A stretch of DNA of 64,000 nt from Roseiarcus sp036513315 (GTDB lineage: Bacteria; Pseudomonadota; Alphaproteobacteria; Rhizobiales; Beijerinckiaceae): contig DATBZF010000093.1 in assembly GCA_036513315.1 (NCBI GenBank), forward strand, positions 19,496-83,495, given 5' to 3'. The notes beneath the pieces were generated by a model, which saw only the letters and a program-made list of their open reading frames with translations, was not told the DNA's origin and ran no database searches. Below are positions 1 to 7,809 of the stretch, piece after piece. Each line of letters begins with the position of its first letter. Positions within the stretch are counted from its first letter, which is position 1. The position numbers and the translations under genes are program-made.

Positions 1-1052
1 CATCCATGAAGCGCGGGGACATCGGCGCGATCGTCGGCGGCGATCATTTCGAGATCGTCGACGGTGGCGATCATTTTGCCCGCGACGCCGCTTTGATCGC
101 AGACCTGGCGAAGCAGGACTTTCAACAATTCGACGGTCGCAGCCGAGCCGGGCGGGCCTCGCCTGTCTTTTTCGATCCGCGGCAAGCTCTTGGGGTCGCG
201 AGCGAGGCCTTGTTCGACCGCGCTGAGGATTTCGGCGCCGGCTCTGGCGCGCTCCATGCCGCGCGGAAAGGCGCGAAGATTGGCGAGCGCTTCGGCGCTG
301 CGCGGCGCCGCCAGCGCGATCTCCACTAGAATGTCGTCTTTGAGAACGCGCGAGCGCGGCACGTCGCGCGATTGCGCCTCCTTTTCGCGCCAGGCGGCAA
401 GCTCAATCAGAACCGCCAGATCGCGCGGTTTCCTCGCGCGGTTCTTCAGCCGTTCCCAGGCGTTTTCGGGATGTTGCTCGTAGGTCGAGGCTGAGGTGAG
501 AATTTTCATCTCGTCCTCCAACCAGGACAGTCGCCCAGATTTGTTGAGCTTTTCGAGAAGCGCGCGATAGATGACTCTGAGATGGGTGACGTCGCCGATC
601 GCATAATCGATCTGCGCCGGCGCGAGGGGTCGCCGCGCCCAGTCGGTGAAGCGCGAGGACTTATCGACCGAGACATGGCAAATCGAATTGACCAGCTCGC
701 TGTAAGAGACCTGATCGCCATAGCCGCAAACCATCGCCGCCACCTGGGTGTCGAACAAGGGTTTGGGCACGACGCCCGCCAGCTTCCAAAAGATCTCGGC
801 GTCCTGGCGGGCCGCATGAAAGACTTTGACGACATTTTCATTCGCCATCAAATCGAATAAGGGCGAAAGATCGAGCCCGTCAGCAAGGGCGTCGATAACA
901 ACGGCTTCGTCGTCTGAGGCGACCTGAACGACGCAAAGGATCGGCCAGAACGTGGTTTCGCGGTGGAATTCGGTGTCGACGGTGACGAAAGGGTGGCGGG
1001 CGAACCTTTGACAGGCGGCGGCAAGTTCGTCGTTCGTCGCAATCAAATCCAT
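1..1052 (-). CDS. rnd: Ribonuclease D (partial, C-terminus outside window)
   Basis: A 3'-5' exoribonuclease of the DEDDy family, which trims tRNA precursors and other structured RNAs in the cytoplasm. Read from the ATG at 1052, about 350 residues lie in the window and the frame runs off its left edge without a stop. The first exonuclease motif is DTEFHRE (Asp26 and Glu28). The third is YAIGDVTHL, with the Tyr-x3-Asp of the DEDDy class. The long helical part after it fits the HRDC region. The full family length is about 380-390 residues, so only a short tail is missing. It lies 68 bp upstream of the alpha/beta hydrolase gene on the same strand and need not share its function. Confidence 0.92.
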   Translation of the reverse strand, partial: MDLIATNDELAAACQRFARHPFVTVDTEFHRETTFWPILCVVQVASDDEAVVIDALADGLDLSPLFDLMANENVVKVFHAARQDAEIFWKLAGVVPKPLFDTQVAAMVCGYGDQVSYSELVNSICHVSVDKSSRFTDWARRPLAPAQIDYAIGDVTHLRVIYRALLEKLNKSGRLSWLEDEMKILTSASTYEQHPENAWERLKNRARKPRDLAVLIELAAWREKEAQSRDVPRSRVLKDDILVEIALAAPRSAEALANLRAFPRGMERARAGAEILSAVEQGLARDPKSLPRIEKDRRGPPGSAATVELLKVLLRQVCDQSGVAGKMIATVDDLEMIAADDRADVPALHG

Positions 1053-1120
1053 GAATCGTCCATAAATGAAAGGCCGCCCGCGCGCCAGCCGTCACCCCCC
1101 GCCAGAACCGTCGTCAACGG

Positions 1121-1825
1121 CTATTTCTGAGGTTCGGCGGCGATTTTGGGGCGATCCTTGCGCTGGGGCGCGGGCGCATGTTTGGGCATGCCCAGGCGCT
1201 TGTCGAGATAGGCGCCGACGGTCGTCTGGAGATCTTCGATGCAATTTTCGAAGAAATGATTGGCCCCTTCGATCACGGCATGTTCGATATGGATGCCCTT
1301 TTGCGTTTTCAGCTTCTCGATCAGTCCCTGGACTTCCTTGAGCGGCGCGACGCGGTCGCGGTCGCCATGGACGAATAATCCGGACGAGGGGCAGGGCGCC
1401 AGGAACGAGAAATCGAAGCGATTGGCGGGCGGAGCGATCGAAATGAAGCCTTCGATCTCCGGGCGGCGCATCAGAAGCTGCATGCCGATCCAGGAGCCGA
1501 AGGAAACGCCCGCGATCCAGCAAGCGCGGGCTTCAGGGCTGATCGATTGCGCCCAGTCAAGCGCCGAAGCCGCATCGGATAATTCGCCCTGGCCGTGGTC
1601 GAAAGCGCCCTGCGAGCGTCCGACGCCGCGAAAATTGAACCGCAACACCGAAAATCCGCGCTCCGCGAAGGCGTAATACATATTATACACAATTTGATTG
1701 TTCATAGTGCCGCCAAATTGCGGGTGCGGATGCAGAACGATGGCGATCGGCGCGCCGCGCTGTTTGGCGGGATGGAAACGGCCTTCGAGTCGTCCGGCCG
1801 GACCGTTGAAAATGACTTCAGGCAT
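1121..1825 (-). CDS. Alpha/beta hydrolase
   Basis: A small (234 aa) cytoplasmic serine hydrolase of the alpha/beta fold. The nucleophile elbow GVSFGS holds the Ser, HGDRD near residue 155 fits the acidic residue, and GANHFFE holds the His. The early HPHPQFGGTMNN segment is typical of the COG2945 type of short hydrolase. The start is secure because GGAGGCG lies just before the ATG. The substrate is unknown. The gene is divergent from the SUF operon across a 307-bp spacer that carries a perfect palindrome, an arrangement I recall from other Rhizobiales SUF loci. A shared regulator is possible, but a direct role in cluster assembly is inference. Confidence 0.85.
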   Translation of the reverse strand: MPEVIFNGPAGRLEGRFHPAKQRGAPIAIVLHPHPQFGGTMNNQIVYNMYYAFAERGFSVLRFNFRGVGRSQGAFDHGQGELSDAASALDWAQSISPEARACWIAGVSFGSWIGMQLLMRRPEIEGFISIAPPANRFDFSFLAPCPSSGLFVHGDRDRVAPLKEVQGLIEKLKTQKGIHIEHAVIEGANHFFENCIEDLQTTVGAYLDKRLGMPKHAPAPQRKDRPKIAAEPQK

Positions 1826-2132
1826 TTCGCCTCCAGTTTGCTTGCCCGACGCGCCGTCGCACGGTCGGCAAGGGGTTGGTCTTTTTGCGCGCTCTTGACA
1901 TCCCGACGCCAGAGCCGCATTTCCTGTTAGAATAGTTCTAACAGTCGTCGGCCCAAGGCGGCGACGAGGCGAAACGCGCGGGAATTATGGCAAGATCGGC
2001 GCGGAATGCGCCTTCTAGCACGGTTCGCCACAGCGAATGCAAGGCTAAAACGTCGGATTTCGCGTTCTCTCTGGAGCGCGAGGCGACGCGATCGGTTTTC
2101 CTATCGCTTGATATAGTCAATCGGCGGATGTT
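1826..2132. other. Divergent promoter region, hydrolase / SUF operon
   Basis: I see no gene here. Besides the perfect palindrome annotated separately there is a smaller inverted repeat, TTGA-N5-TCAA at 2108-2120, lying 12 bp before the TTG start of the cysteine desulfurase. It could be a second operator or the start of an RNA hairpin. Promoter hexamers cannot be assigned with confidence. Confidence 0.6.
1924..1944. promoter_or_regulatory. Perfect 9-3-9 palindrome, candidate Irr (ICE) operator
   Basis: The sequence shows a perfect inverted repeat with core TGTTAGAA-N3-TTCTAACA and one more complementary base on each side. No T-run follows, so it is not a terminator. From memory, the iron control element bound by Irr in Rhizobiales has a TTAGAA-N3-TTCTAA core, which this matches exactly. 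It lies 98 bp from the hydrolase start and about 190 bp from the desulfurase start, so it could act on either gene. Irr binding is inference. Confidence 0.65.
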
Positions 2133-3299
2133 TTGAAGCAGGGTAAGCGCAGCTATCTCGATTACAACGCCACCGCGCCGATGCGGCTGGAGGCGCGGCG
2201 CGCCTGCGTGGCGGCGTTCGACCAGATCGGCAATCCTTCCTCGGTGCACGGGGAAGGCCGCGACGCGCGGGCGATCATCGAAGAAGCGCGCGCGGCGGTC
2301 GCCGAACTGGCGGGCGTTTCGCGGCGCGGCGTGACATTCACCGCCGGCGGCACGGAGGCCGCCAATCTCGCGTTGACCCCTGCTATCGCCGGCAGGGGCC
2401 GCGCGCCGTTGATTCGGTTGGTCGCCTCCGCTGGCGAGCATTCCTGCGTTTTGAAGGGTCATCGCTTCGCGCCCCCGGCGTTCGAATTGGCGCCGCTGCG
2501 CGACGACGGTCGTATCGATCTCGACGGTCTGACGCGGAGCATTCAAAGGAGCGGCGGCCCGATCATGCTGGCGCTGCAGGGCGCCAACAACGAAACGGGA
2601 ATCATCCAGCCTGTCGCCGAGGCGGCGGCGCTGGTCCACGCGGCGGGCGGCGTTGTCGTCTGCGACGCGGTGCAACTCGCCGGGCGGGCGTCCAGCGCGG
2701 CGGCGGCGTTGGGGGCCGACTTTCTGATTCTGTCCGCCCATAAGATCGGCGGGCCGAAGGGGGCGGGGGCGCTTATCGCAGCCTCACCCGACATTGGCGT
2801 CGCCGAACCATTAGTTCGCGGCGGCGGCCAGGAGCGGAATATAAGGGCCGGAACCGAGAATGTTGCGGGAATCGCCGGATTTGGCGCTGCCGCCCGCGCC
2901 GCCCTGGCCGAGCTCGCGCACGAGCCGGCGCGGCTGGCAAAATTGCGCGACGGCCTCGCCGCACATGTCGTGGCCGCCGCGCCGGACGCCGTCATTTTTG
3001 GCGCCGAAGTCGACCGTCTGCCCAACACCCTCTGTTTCGCCGTGCCCGGAATTGGCGCCGAGACGCTGGTCATCGCGCTGGATCTGGCCGGAATCGCCGC
3101 CTCGTCCGGCGCGGCCTGTTCTTCCGGCAAGGTCGCACGCTCGCACGTGCTCGACGCGATGCGCGTCGATCCCGAGCTTGGCGCGGGCGCGATCCGGTTG
3201 AGCCTTGGTTGGTCGTCAGATGAGGCCGATGTCGCGCATTTCGGGGAAGCGTTCGCGCAGATTGCATCGCGCATGCGGCGAGGCCGGCATGCCGCGTGA
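2133..3299 (+). CDS. Cysteine desulfurase, IscS/NifS type (first gene of SUF operon)
   Basis: A PLP enzyme (388 aa) that takes sulfur from cysteine as a protein persulfide for Fe-S cluster assembly. Visible marks are LDYNATAP at the N-terminus, GGTEAANLA, NNETG, the PLP lysine in SAHKIGGPKGAG, and the active cysteine in SGAACSSGKV near the C-terminus. The start is TTG. The next in-frame ATG (2181) would remove the conserved LDYNATAP segment, so the TTG is preferred. It opens a same-strand run that ends at sufT. A second, SufS-type desulfurase lies later in the operon, so the two may serve different acceptors. Confidence 0.9.
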   Translation: MKQGKRSYLDYNATAPMRLEARRACVAAFDQIGNPSSVHGEGRDARAIIEEARAAVAELAGVSRRGVTFTAGGTEAANLALTPAIAGRGRAPLIRLVASAGEHSCVLKGHRFAPPAFELAPLRDDGRIDLDGLTRSIQRSGGPIMLALQGANNETGIIQPVAEAAALVHAAGGVVVCDAVQLAGRASSAAAALGADFLILSAHKIGGPKGAGALIAASPDIGVAEPLVRGGGQERNIRAGTENVAGIAGFGAAARAALAELAHEPARLAKLRDGLAAHVVAAAPDAVIFGAEVDRLPNTLCFAVPGIGAETLVIALDLAGIAASSGAACSSGKVARSHVLDAMRVDPELGAGAIRLSLGWSSDEADVAHFGEAFAQIASRMRRGRHAA

Positions 3300-3349
3300 A
3301 GCCTTAGAGAGCGCCCGCGCTGGCGCCAGAGAAGATTGGAGAGCGCAGA

Positions 3350-3718
3350 ATGCTTGATCATATCGGCTTTTCCGTCGGCGATGTCGACGCGAGCCGCGCC
3401 TTCTACGCCGCGGCTTTGGCGCCGCTGGGGATCGCCATCGAAGCCGAGTTCGGCGACCATGTCGGCTTCGGCCGCGACGGGCGTGCGCAATTCTGGTTCA
3501 ACGGCGGCGGCAAGCCGGCGGGCGCCACGCATCTCGCCTTCACCGCCAAAAGCCGCGCCGAAGTGCGCGCTTTTTACGAGGCCGCGCTCAAAGCGGGCGC
3601 CAAGGACAATGGCGCGCCGGGGTTGCGCGCCCATTATCATCCGAACTATTACGGCGCGTTTGTAATCGACCTCAACGGACACAATATAGAGGCTGTCTGT
3701 CGTAGCCCTGAGGCCTGA
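3350..3718 (+). CDS. VOC-family protein (glyoxalase/dioxygenase fold)
   Basis: A 122-residue single VOC domain. It begins MLDHIGFSVGD and ends GAFVIDLNGHNIEAV, the usual paired beta-alpha-beta-beta-beta modules. His4 and the glutamate near residue 115 could be metal ligands. GGAGAGCGC precedes the ATG. Family members include glyoxalase I, dioxygenases and resistance proteins, and nothing here picks one. It lies 50 bp after the first desulfurase and 66 bp before sufB, so it is probably co-transcribed with SUF genes, but no SUF role is known to me. Confidence 0.8.
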   Translation: MLDHIGFSVGDVDASRAFYAAALAPLGIAIEAEFGDHVGFGRDGRAQFWFNGGGKPAGATHLAFTAKSRAEVRAFYEAALKAGAKDNGAPGLRAHYHPNYYGAFVIDLNGHNIEAVCRSPEA

Positions 3719-3784
3719 CGCAAGCCGAGAATTTTTGACCCCCACCGGCGGTCCTTGAAACCGACGAGGCGAGGAGAAGTCCAT

Positions 3785-5254
3785 ATGGCGGCTGTCCAGG
3801 AAACTGTCGACCGCGTTCGATCCATCGACGTAAGCGAATATAAATACGGCTTTGTCAGCGACATCGAATCCGACAAGGCCCCCAAGGGCCTCAGCGAGGA
3901 TATCGTACGCTTCATCTCGGCCAAGAAGGGCGAGCCGGAATGGCTGCTGCAATGGCGCCTCGAGGCCTATCGCCGCTGGCTGACGATGGACGAGCCCAAA
4001 TGGGCGCGGGTCGAGCATCCACCGATCGACTATCAGGATCTCTATTATTTCTCGGCGCCCAAATCGACGCCGGGACCAAAATCGCTCGACGAGGTCGATC
4101 CTGAACTGCTGCGCACTTACGCCAAGCTCGGCATTCCGCTCATCGAGCAGGAAATCCTCGCCGGCGTCGAGCGGCCGCGCGTCGCGGTCGATGCGGTGTT
4201 CGATTCGGTTTCGGTGGCGACGACGTTCAAGGCCGAGCTCGCCAAGGTCGGCGTGATCTTCTGCTCGTTCTCCGAGGCGGTGCACAACCATCCCGAACTG
4301 GTGCGCAAATATCTCGGCACGGTGGTGCCTTCGTCTGACAATTTCTACGCGACGCTGAATTCGGCGGTGTTCTCCGACGGCTCTTTCGTCTATGTGCCGC
4401 CCGGCGTGCGGTGCCCGATGGAGCTTTCCACCTACTTCCGCATCAACGAAAAGAACACCGGCCAGTTCGAGCGGACGCTGATCATCGCCGACAAAGGCGC
4501 CTATGTCAGCTATCTCGAAGGCTGCACGGCGCCCAAGCGCGACGAAAACCAGCTTCACGCGGCGGTCGTCGAGTTGATCGCGCTCGACGATTCCGAGATC
4601 AAATATTCGACGGTGCAGAACTGGTATCCCGGCGATTCCGAAGGCAAGGGCGGCATCTATAATTTCGTCACCAAGCGCGGCGACTGCCGTGGCGCGCGTT
4701 CGAAAATCTCGTGGACGCAGGTCGAGACCGGTTCGGCGATCACCTGGAAATACCCGTCCTGCATCCTGCGCGGCGACAAATCGCGCGGCGAATTCTACTC
4801 GATCGCGATTTCCAATGGCCGCCAGCAGGTCGACAGCGGCACCAAGATGATCCATCTCGGCAAGGACACGACGAGCCGGATTATCTCGAAGGGCATCGCG
4901 GCGGGCCGCTCGCAGAACACCTATCGCGGCCAGGTCTCGGCGCATCGACTCGCCACCGGCGCGCGCAATTTCACCAATTGCGACTCGCTGTTGATCGGCG
5001 ACAAATGCGGCGCCCATACCGTGCCCTATATCGAGGCGAAGAATAATTCGGCGGTTTTCGAGCACGAGGCGACGACCTCGAAAATCTCGGACGACCAGCT
5101 CTTCTATTGCCTGCAGCGCGGCCTGTCGGGCGAAGAGGCGACGGCGCTGATCGTCAACGGCTTCGTGCGCGACGTGCTGCAACAATTGCCGATGGAATTC
5201 GCGGTCGAGGCGCAGAAGCTGATCGCGATCAGCCTCGAGGGGAGCGTCGGGTGA
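3785..5254 (+). CDS. sufB: SufB, Fe-S cluster scaffold subunit
   Basis: SufB (489 aa) is the scaffold subunit of the cytoplasmic SufBCD complex, on which clusters form with sulfur from SufS and energy from SufC. The conserved region VPPGVRCPMELSTYFR, the FTNCDSLLIGDKCGAHT segment with its conserved cysteine, and the VPYIEAKNNSA core of the beta-helix are all present. The ATG at 3785 is chosen because GAGGAGAA sits 6 bp before it; an in-frame TTG at 3755 lacks such a site. The stop codon overlaps the ATG of the cupin gene (TGATG), so the two are translationally coupled. Confidence 0.96.
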   Translation: MAAVQETVDRVRSIDVSEYKYGFVSDIESDKAPKGLSEDIVRFISAKKGEPEWLLQWRLEAYRRWLTMDEPKWARVEHPPIDYQDLYYFSAPKSTPGPKSLDEVDPELLRTYAKLGIPLIEQEILAGVERPRVAVDAVFDSVSVATTFKAELAKVGVIFCSFSEAVHNHPELVRKYLGTVVPSSDNFYATLNSAVFSDGSFVYVPPGVRCPMELSTYFRINEKNTGQFERTLIIADKGAYVSYLEGCTAPKRDENQLHAAVVELIALDDSEIKYSTVQNWYPGDSEGKGGIYNFVTKRGDCRGARSKISWTQVETGSAITWKYPSCILRGDKSRGEFYSIAISNGRQQVDSGTKMIHLGKDTTSRIISKGIAAGRSQNTYRGQVSAHRLATGARNFTNCDSLLIGDKCGAHTVPYIEAKNNSAVFEHEATTSKISDDQLFYCLQRGLSGEEATALIVNGFVRDVLQQLPMEFAVEAQKLIAISLEGSVG

Positions 5255-5748
5255 TGAGGCCCGTCGTCAACATCGCCGACGCGCCGCTGCGCGCCAACGG
5301 CAATGGCGGACAATTCGTCGCCGAGCTCTGCCGCATCGGGCCGATGATTGGCGCGAGCAAGCTTGGCTGCCAGTTGCATGTCGTGCCAGCGGGCAAGAAG
5401 GCGTTTCCGCGCCATGCCCATCACGTCAACGAGGAAATGTTCTTCGTCCTGTCGGGTGAGGGAAACTATCGTCTTGGCGAGGAGACCTACCCGGTCCGCG
5501 CCGGCGATGTGATCAGCGCGCCGGCGGGCGATGTGTCGACGGCCCATCAGATCGTCAACACCGGCGAGGCGGAACTGCGTTACCTCGCCTTTTCGACGCG
5601 CCACGACCCGGATGTCGTCGAATATCCCGATTCGAACAAATTCGCCGTTGCGTCAATGGCGCCGCCCGACAAGGGGCTGCTCGCCGCCAAGCTCCTCTAT
5701 ATCGGTCGCCGCGAAACCTCGCTCGGTTATTTCGACGGCGAAGAATGA
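5254..5748 (+). CDS. Cupin-domain protein inserted between sufB and sufC
   Basis: A 164-residue single cupin. Motif 1 is visible as HAHHVNEEMFFVLSGEG (two His and a Glu as metal ligands) and motif 2 as GDVISAPAGDVSTAHQIVN (His). These suggest a metal-binding beta-barrel. The tail of about 50 residues (YPDSNKFAV...) is shared with sugar-binding type cupins of the COG3837 kind, as far as I recall. The gene is coupled to sufB by a one-base overlap and is followed by sufC after 14 bp. A function in cluster assembly is not established. Possible roles are iron or sulfur-compound binding, or an unrelated enzyme carried in the operon. Confidence 0.88.
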   Translation: MRPVVNIADAPLRANGNGGQFVAELCRIGPMIGASKLGCQLHVVPAGKKAFPRHAHHVNEEMFFVLSGEGNYRLGEETYPVRAGDVISAPAGDVSTAHQIVNTGEAELRYLAFSTRHDPDVVEYPDSNKFAVASMAPPDKGLLAAKLLYIGRRETSLGYFDGEE

Positions 5749-5762
5749 ACGAAAGAGTGCAT

Positions 5763-6512
5763 ATGCTGGAAGTCAAAAACCTGAGCGTCGAAATTCACGG
5801 CAAGCCGATCCTCGACGGGCTCAATCTCACCGTGAAGGCCGGCGAAGTCGCCGCGATCATGGGGCCGAATGGGTCGGGCAAATCGACGCTGTCCTATGTC
5901 ATCGCCGGCAAGCCCGACTATGAAGTCACGTCAGGCGAAGTGCTGCTCAATGGCGAGAACATTCTTGAATCATCGCCCGACGAACGCGCCGCCAAGGGCG
6001 TTTTCCTCGCCTTCCAATATCCGGTTGAGATTCCCGGCGTCGGCACCATGACTTTTCTGAAGGCGACGCTCAACGCGCAGCGGCGTGGGCGCGGACTGAA
6101 AGAGGCGACGACGCCCGATTTCATGCGCGACGCCTTCGCCGCCGCCGATCGCCTGAAGATCGACCGCGAGATGCTGCGCCGCCCGCTCAATGTCGGCTTT
6201 TCCGGCGGCGAGAAGAAGCGCATGGAAATCCTGCAGATGGCTTTGCTGGAGCCGAACCTCGCGGTTCTCGACGAGACCGATTCCGGGCTTGACATCGATG
6301 CGCTGCGGATCGTCTCGGAAGGCGTCAATGCGCTGCGCGACAAGGATCGCGCCTTCCTGGTCATCACCCATTACCAGCGCCTGCTCGACCATATCACGCC
6401 CAACGTCGTGCATGTGATGGCCAAGGGGCGCATCGTCAAATCAGGCGGTCCGGAACTGGCGCTGGAGCTCGAGCGCAACGGCTATCGAGACTATGCGGCC
6501 GACGCCGCGTGA
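5763..6512 (+). CDS. sufC: SufC, ATPase of the SufBCD complex
   Basis: An ABC-type ATPase (249 aa) that is not a transporter; it drives conformational change in SufB-SufD. The Walker A is GPNGSGKST, the signature is SGGEKKR (the SufC form of LSGGQ), and the Walker B/D-loop is VLDETDSGLDIDAL, which is diagnostic for SufC. An ATG at 5745 overlapping the cupin stop is also in frame, but SufC proteins begin like MLEVKNL, so 5763 is chosen. Seven bases separate its stop from sufD. Confidence 0.96.
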   Translation: MLEVKNLSVEIHGKPILDGLNLTVKAGEVAAIMGPNGSGKSTLSYVIAGKPDYEVTSGEVLLNGENILESSPDERAAKGVFLAFQYPVEIPGVGTMTFLKATLNAQRRGRGLKEATTPDFMRDAFAAADRLKIDREMLRRPLNVGFSGGEKKRMEILQMALLEPNLAVLDETDSGLDIDALRIVSEGVNALRDKDRAFLVITHYQRLLDHITPNVVHVMAKGRIVKSGGPELALELERNGYRDYAADAA

Positions 6513-6519
6513 GGAACCG

Positions 6520-7809
6520 ATGACGCTGCATTCGCTCCAGACCCGCACCGCCGCCGAGACCACGCTGGCCGAACAATTCGCGGCTGCGCAGGCGGCCGCG
6601 CCCGAGCCCGATCGCGAGACTTCTTTTCGACTGTTCGCGGCCAAGGGCCTGCCGACGCGACGCGATGAGGCCTGGCACTATACCGACCTGCGCTCGCTTT
6701 TCGCTAATGTCGCTCCGCTCGCGCGGGCGCCAGACCCCATCGCTTTGGCCGCCGCAAAGCTGACCCTGACGGCGCGAACGCCGGCGGGCGCGGCAGTTCT
6801 GGCGATCGTCGACGGCCGCTATATCCCCGAATTGTCGGATGCGCCGCCGCACGGCGTTTCTGTGGTTCCGCTGGTGCAGGCCGGCCGCGCCCGCGGCGTC
6901 AACGCCGAAGGCGATAGCGTGCTCGCACTCAACAGGGCGCTGGCCCAGGGCGGCTGCGTCGTCTCCGTCGAGGCGGGGGCCAGGATCGCTCAGACTATTG
7001 AGATCGTGCACCTCACCTCCGGCGGCGTGGCGACCTCGGTCCATTCGCAGGTGTCGATCCATATCGGCGCTGGCGGCGAGGCGCGCTTTGTCGAGAGCTT
7101 CATCGGCGCGCGGGCGGGCGACCAGCGCGATGTCGCGACCCTGATCGATCTGGGGGATGGCGCCCGTCTCGCCCATGTCGTCATCATCGAGGACAATGCC
7201 GCCCTGCATCTCGAAAGCCAGGTCGCGCGCCTTGGCGACAAGGCCAAGCTTGCCGCTTTCGGGCTGGTGATCGGCGGGGCGCTGGTGCGCCGCCAGATAT
7301 TTGCGACCTTGACCGGCCAATACGCCGATCTCGCGCTCGGCGGCCTCTCGCTGATCAACGGCGGACGCCATGCCGACACCACACTGGTCGTCGACCATGC
7401 CGCGCCGCATGGCCAGAGCCGCGAGTTCTATAAGCATATCGTCGCCGACGATGCGACCGGCGTCTACCAGGGCAAGGTGATCGTGCAGCCCGGCGCGCAA
7501 AAGACCGATGGCGGCATGAAGAGCCAGGCGATCCTGCTTTCGCCGCGGGCGGTCATGAACAACAAGCCGGAGCTTGAGATATTCGCCGACGACGTCGTCT
7601 GCGGCCATGGCGCGACGGTCGGCGCGCTCGACCCCGAGCAAACCTTCTATCTGCAGGCGCGCGGCCTGCCGAGGGCGGAGGCCGAGGCGATGCTGCTGGA
7701 GGCGTTCGGCGCCGATGCGATCGCGCGCGTCGATGATGAGGAACTGGCCGAGCTGATGCGCGAAAAGATGCGCGCCTGGCTCGCCGCGAGGGCGGAAGGC
7801 GCGCGCTGA
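6520..7809 (+). CDS. sufD: SufD, partner subunit of SufB
   Basis: SufD (429 aa) is the beta-helix paralogue of SufB and is needed for iron acquisition by the SufBCD complex. The C-terminal core is recognisable from HADTTLVVDHAAPHGQSRE, followed by KTDGGMKSQAILLSP, NNKPELEIFADDVVCGHGAT and the ALDPEQTFYLQARGL region. The N-terminal part is poorly conserved, as usual. GAGGA precedes the ATG at 6520; the upstream in-frame start at 6493 lies inside sufC. The stop overlaps the sufS start (TGATG), which implies translational coupling. Confidence 0.95.
   Translation: MTLHSLQTRTAAETTLAEQFAAAQAAAPEPDRETSFRLFAAKGLPTRRDEAWHYTDLRSLFANVAPLARAPDPIALAAAKLTLTARTPAGAAVLAIVDGRYIPELSDAPPHGVSVVPLVQAGRARGVNAEGDSVLALNRALAQGGCVVSVEAGARIAQTIEIVHLTSGGVATSVHSQVSIHIGAGGEARFVESFIGARAGDQRDVATLIDLGDGARLAHVVIIEDNAALHLESQVARLGDKAKLAAFGLVIGGALVRRQIFATLTGQYADLALGGLSLINGGRHADTTLVVDHAAPHGQSREFYKHIVADDATGVYQGKVIVQPGAQKTDGGMKSQAILLSPRAVMNNKPELEIFADDVVCGHGATVGALDPEQTFYLQARGLPRAEAEAMLLEAFGADAIARVDDEELAELMREKMRAWLAARAEGAR

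Noticed and set aside
2543..5185. An 880-codon open frame on the minus strand across the first desulfurase, VOC and sufB genes
   Set aside because: It is antisense to three clear genes, is rich in Arg and Ala with no family motif, and reflects the GC-rich third positions of the real genes.
6436..7641. A 401-codon minus-strand open frame opposite sufD
   Set aside because: Antisense to an evident sufD; no ribosome site or recognisable domain.
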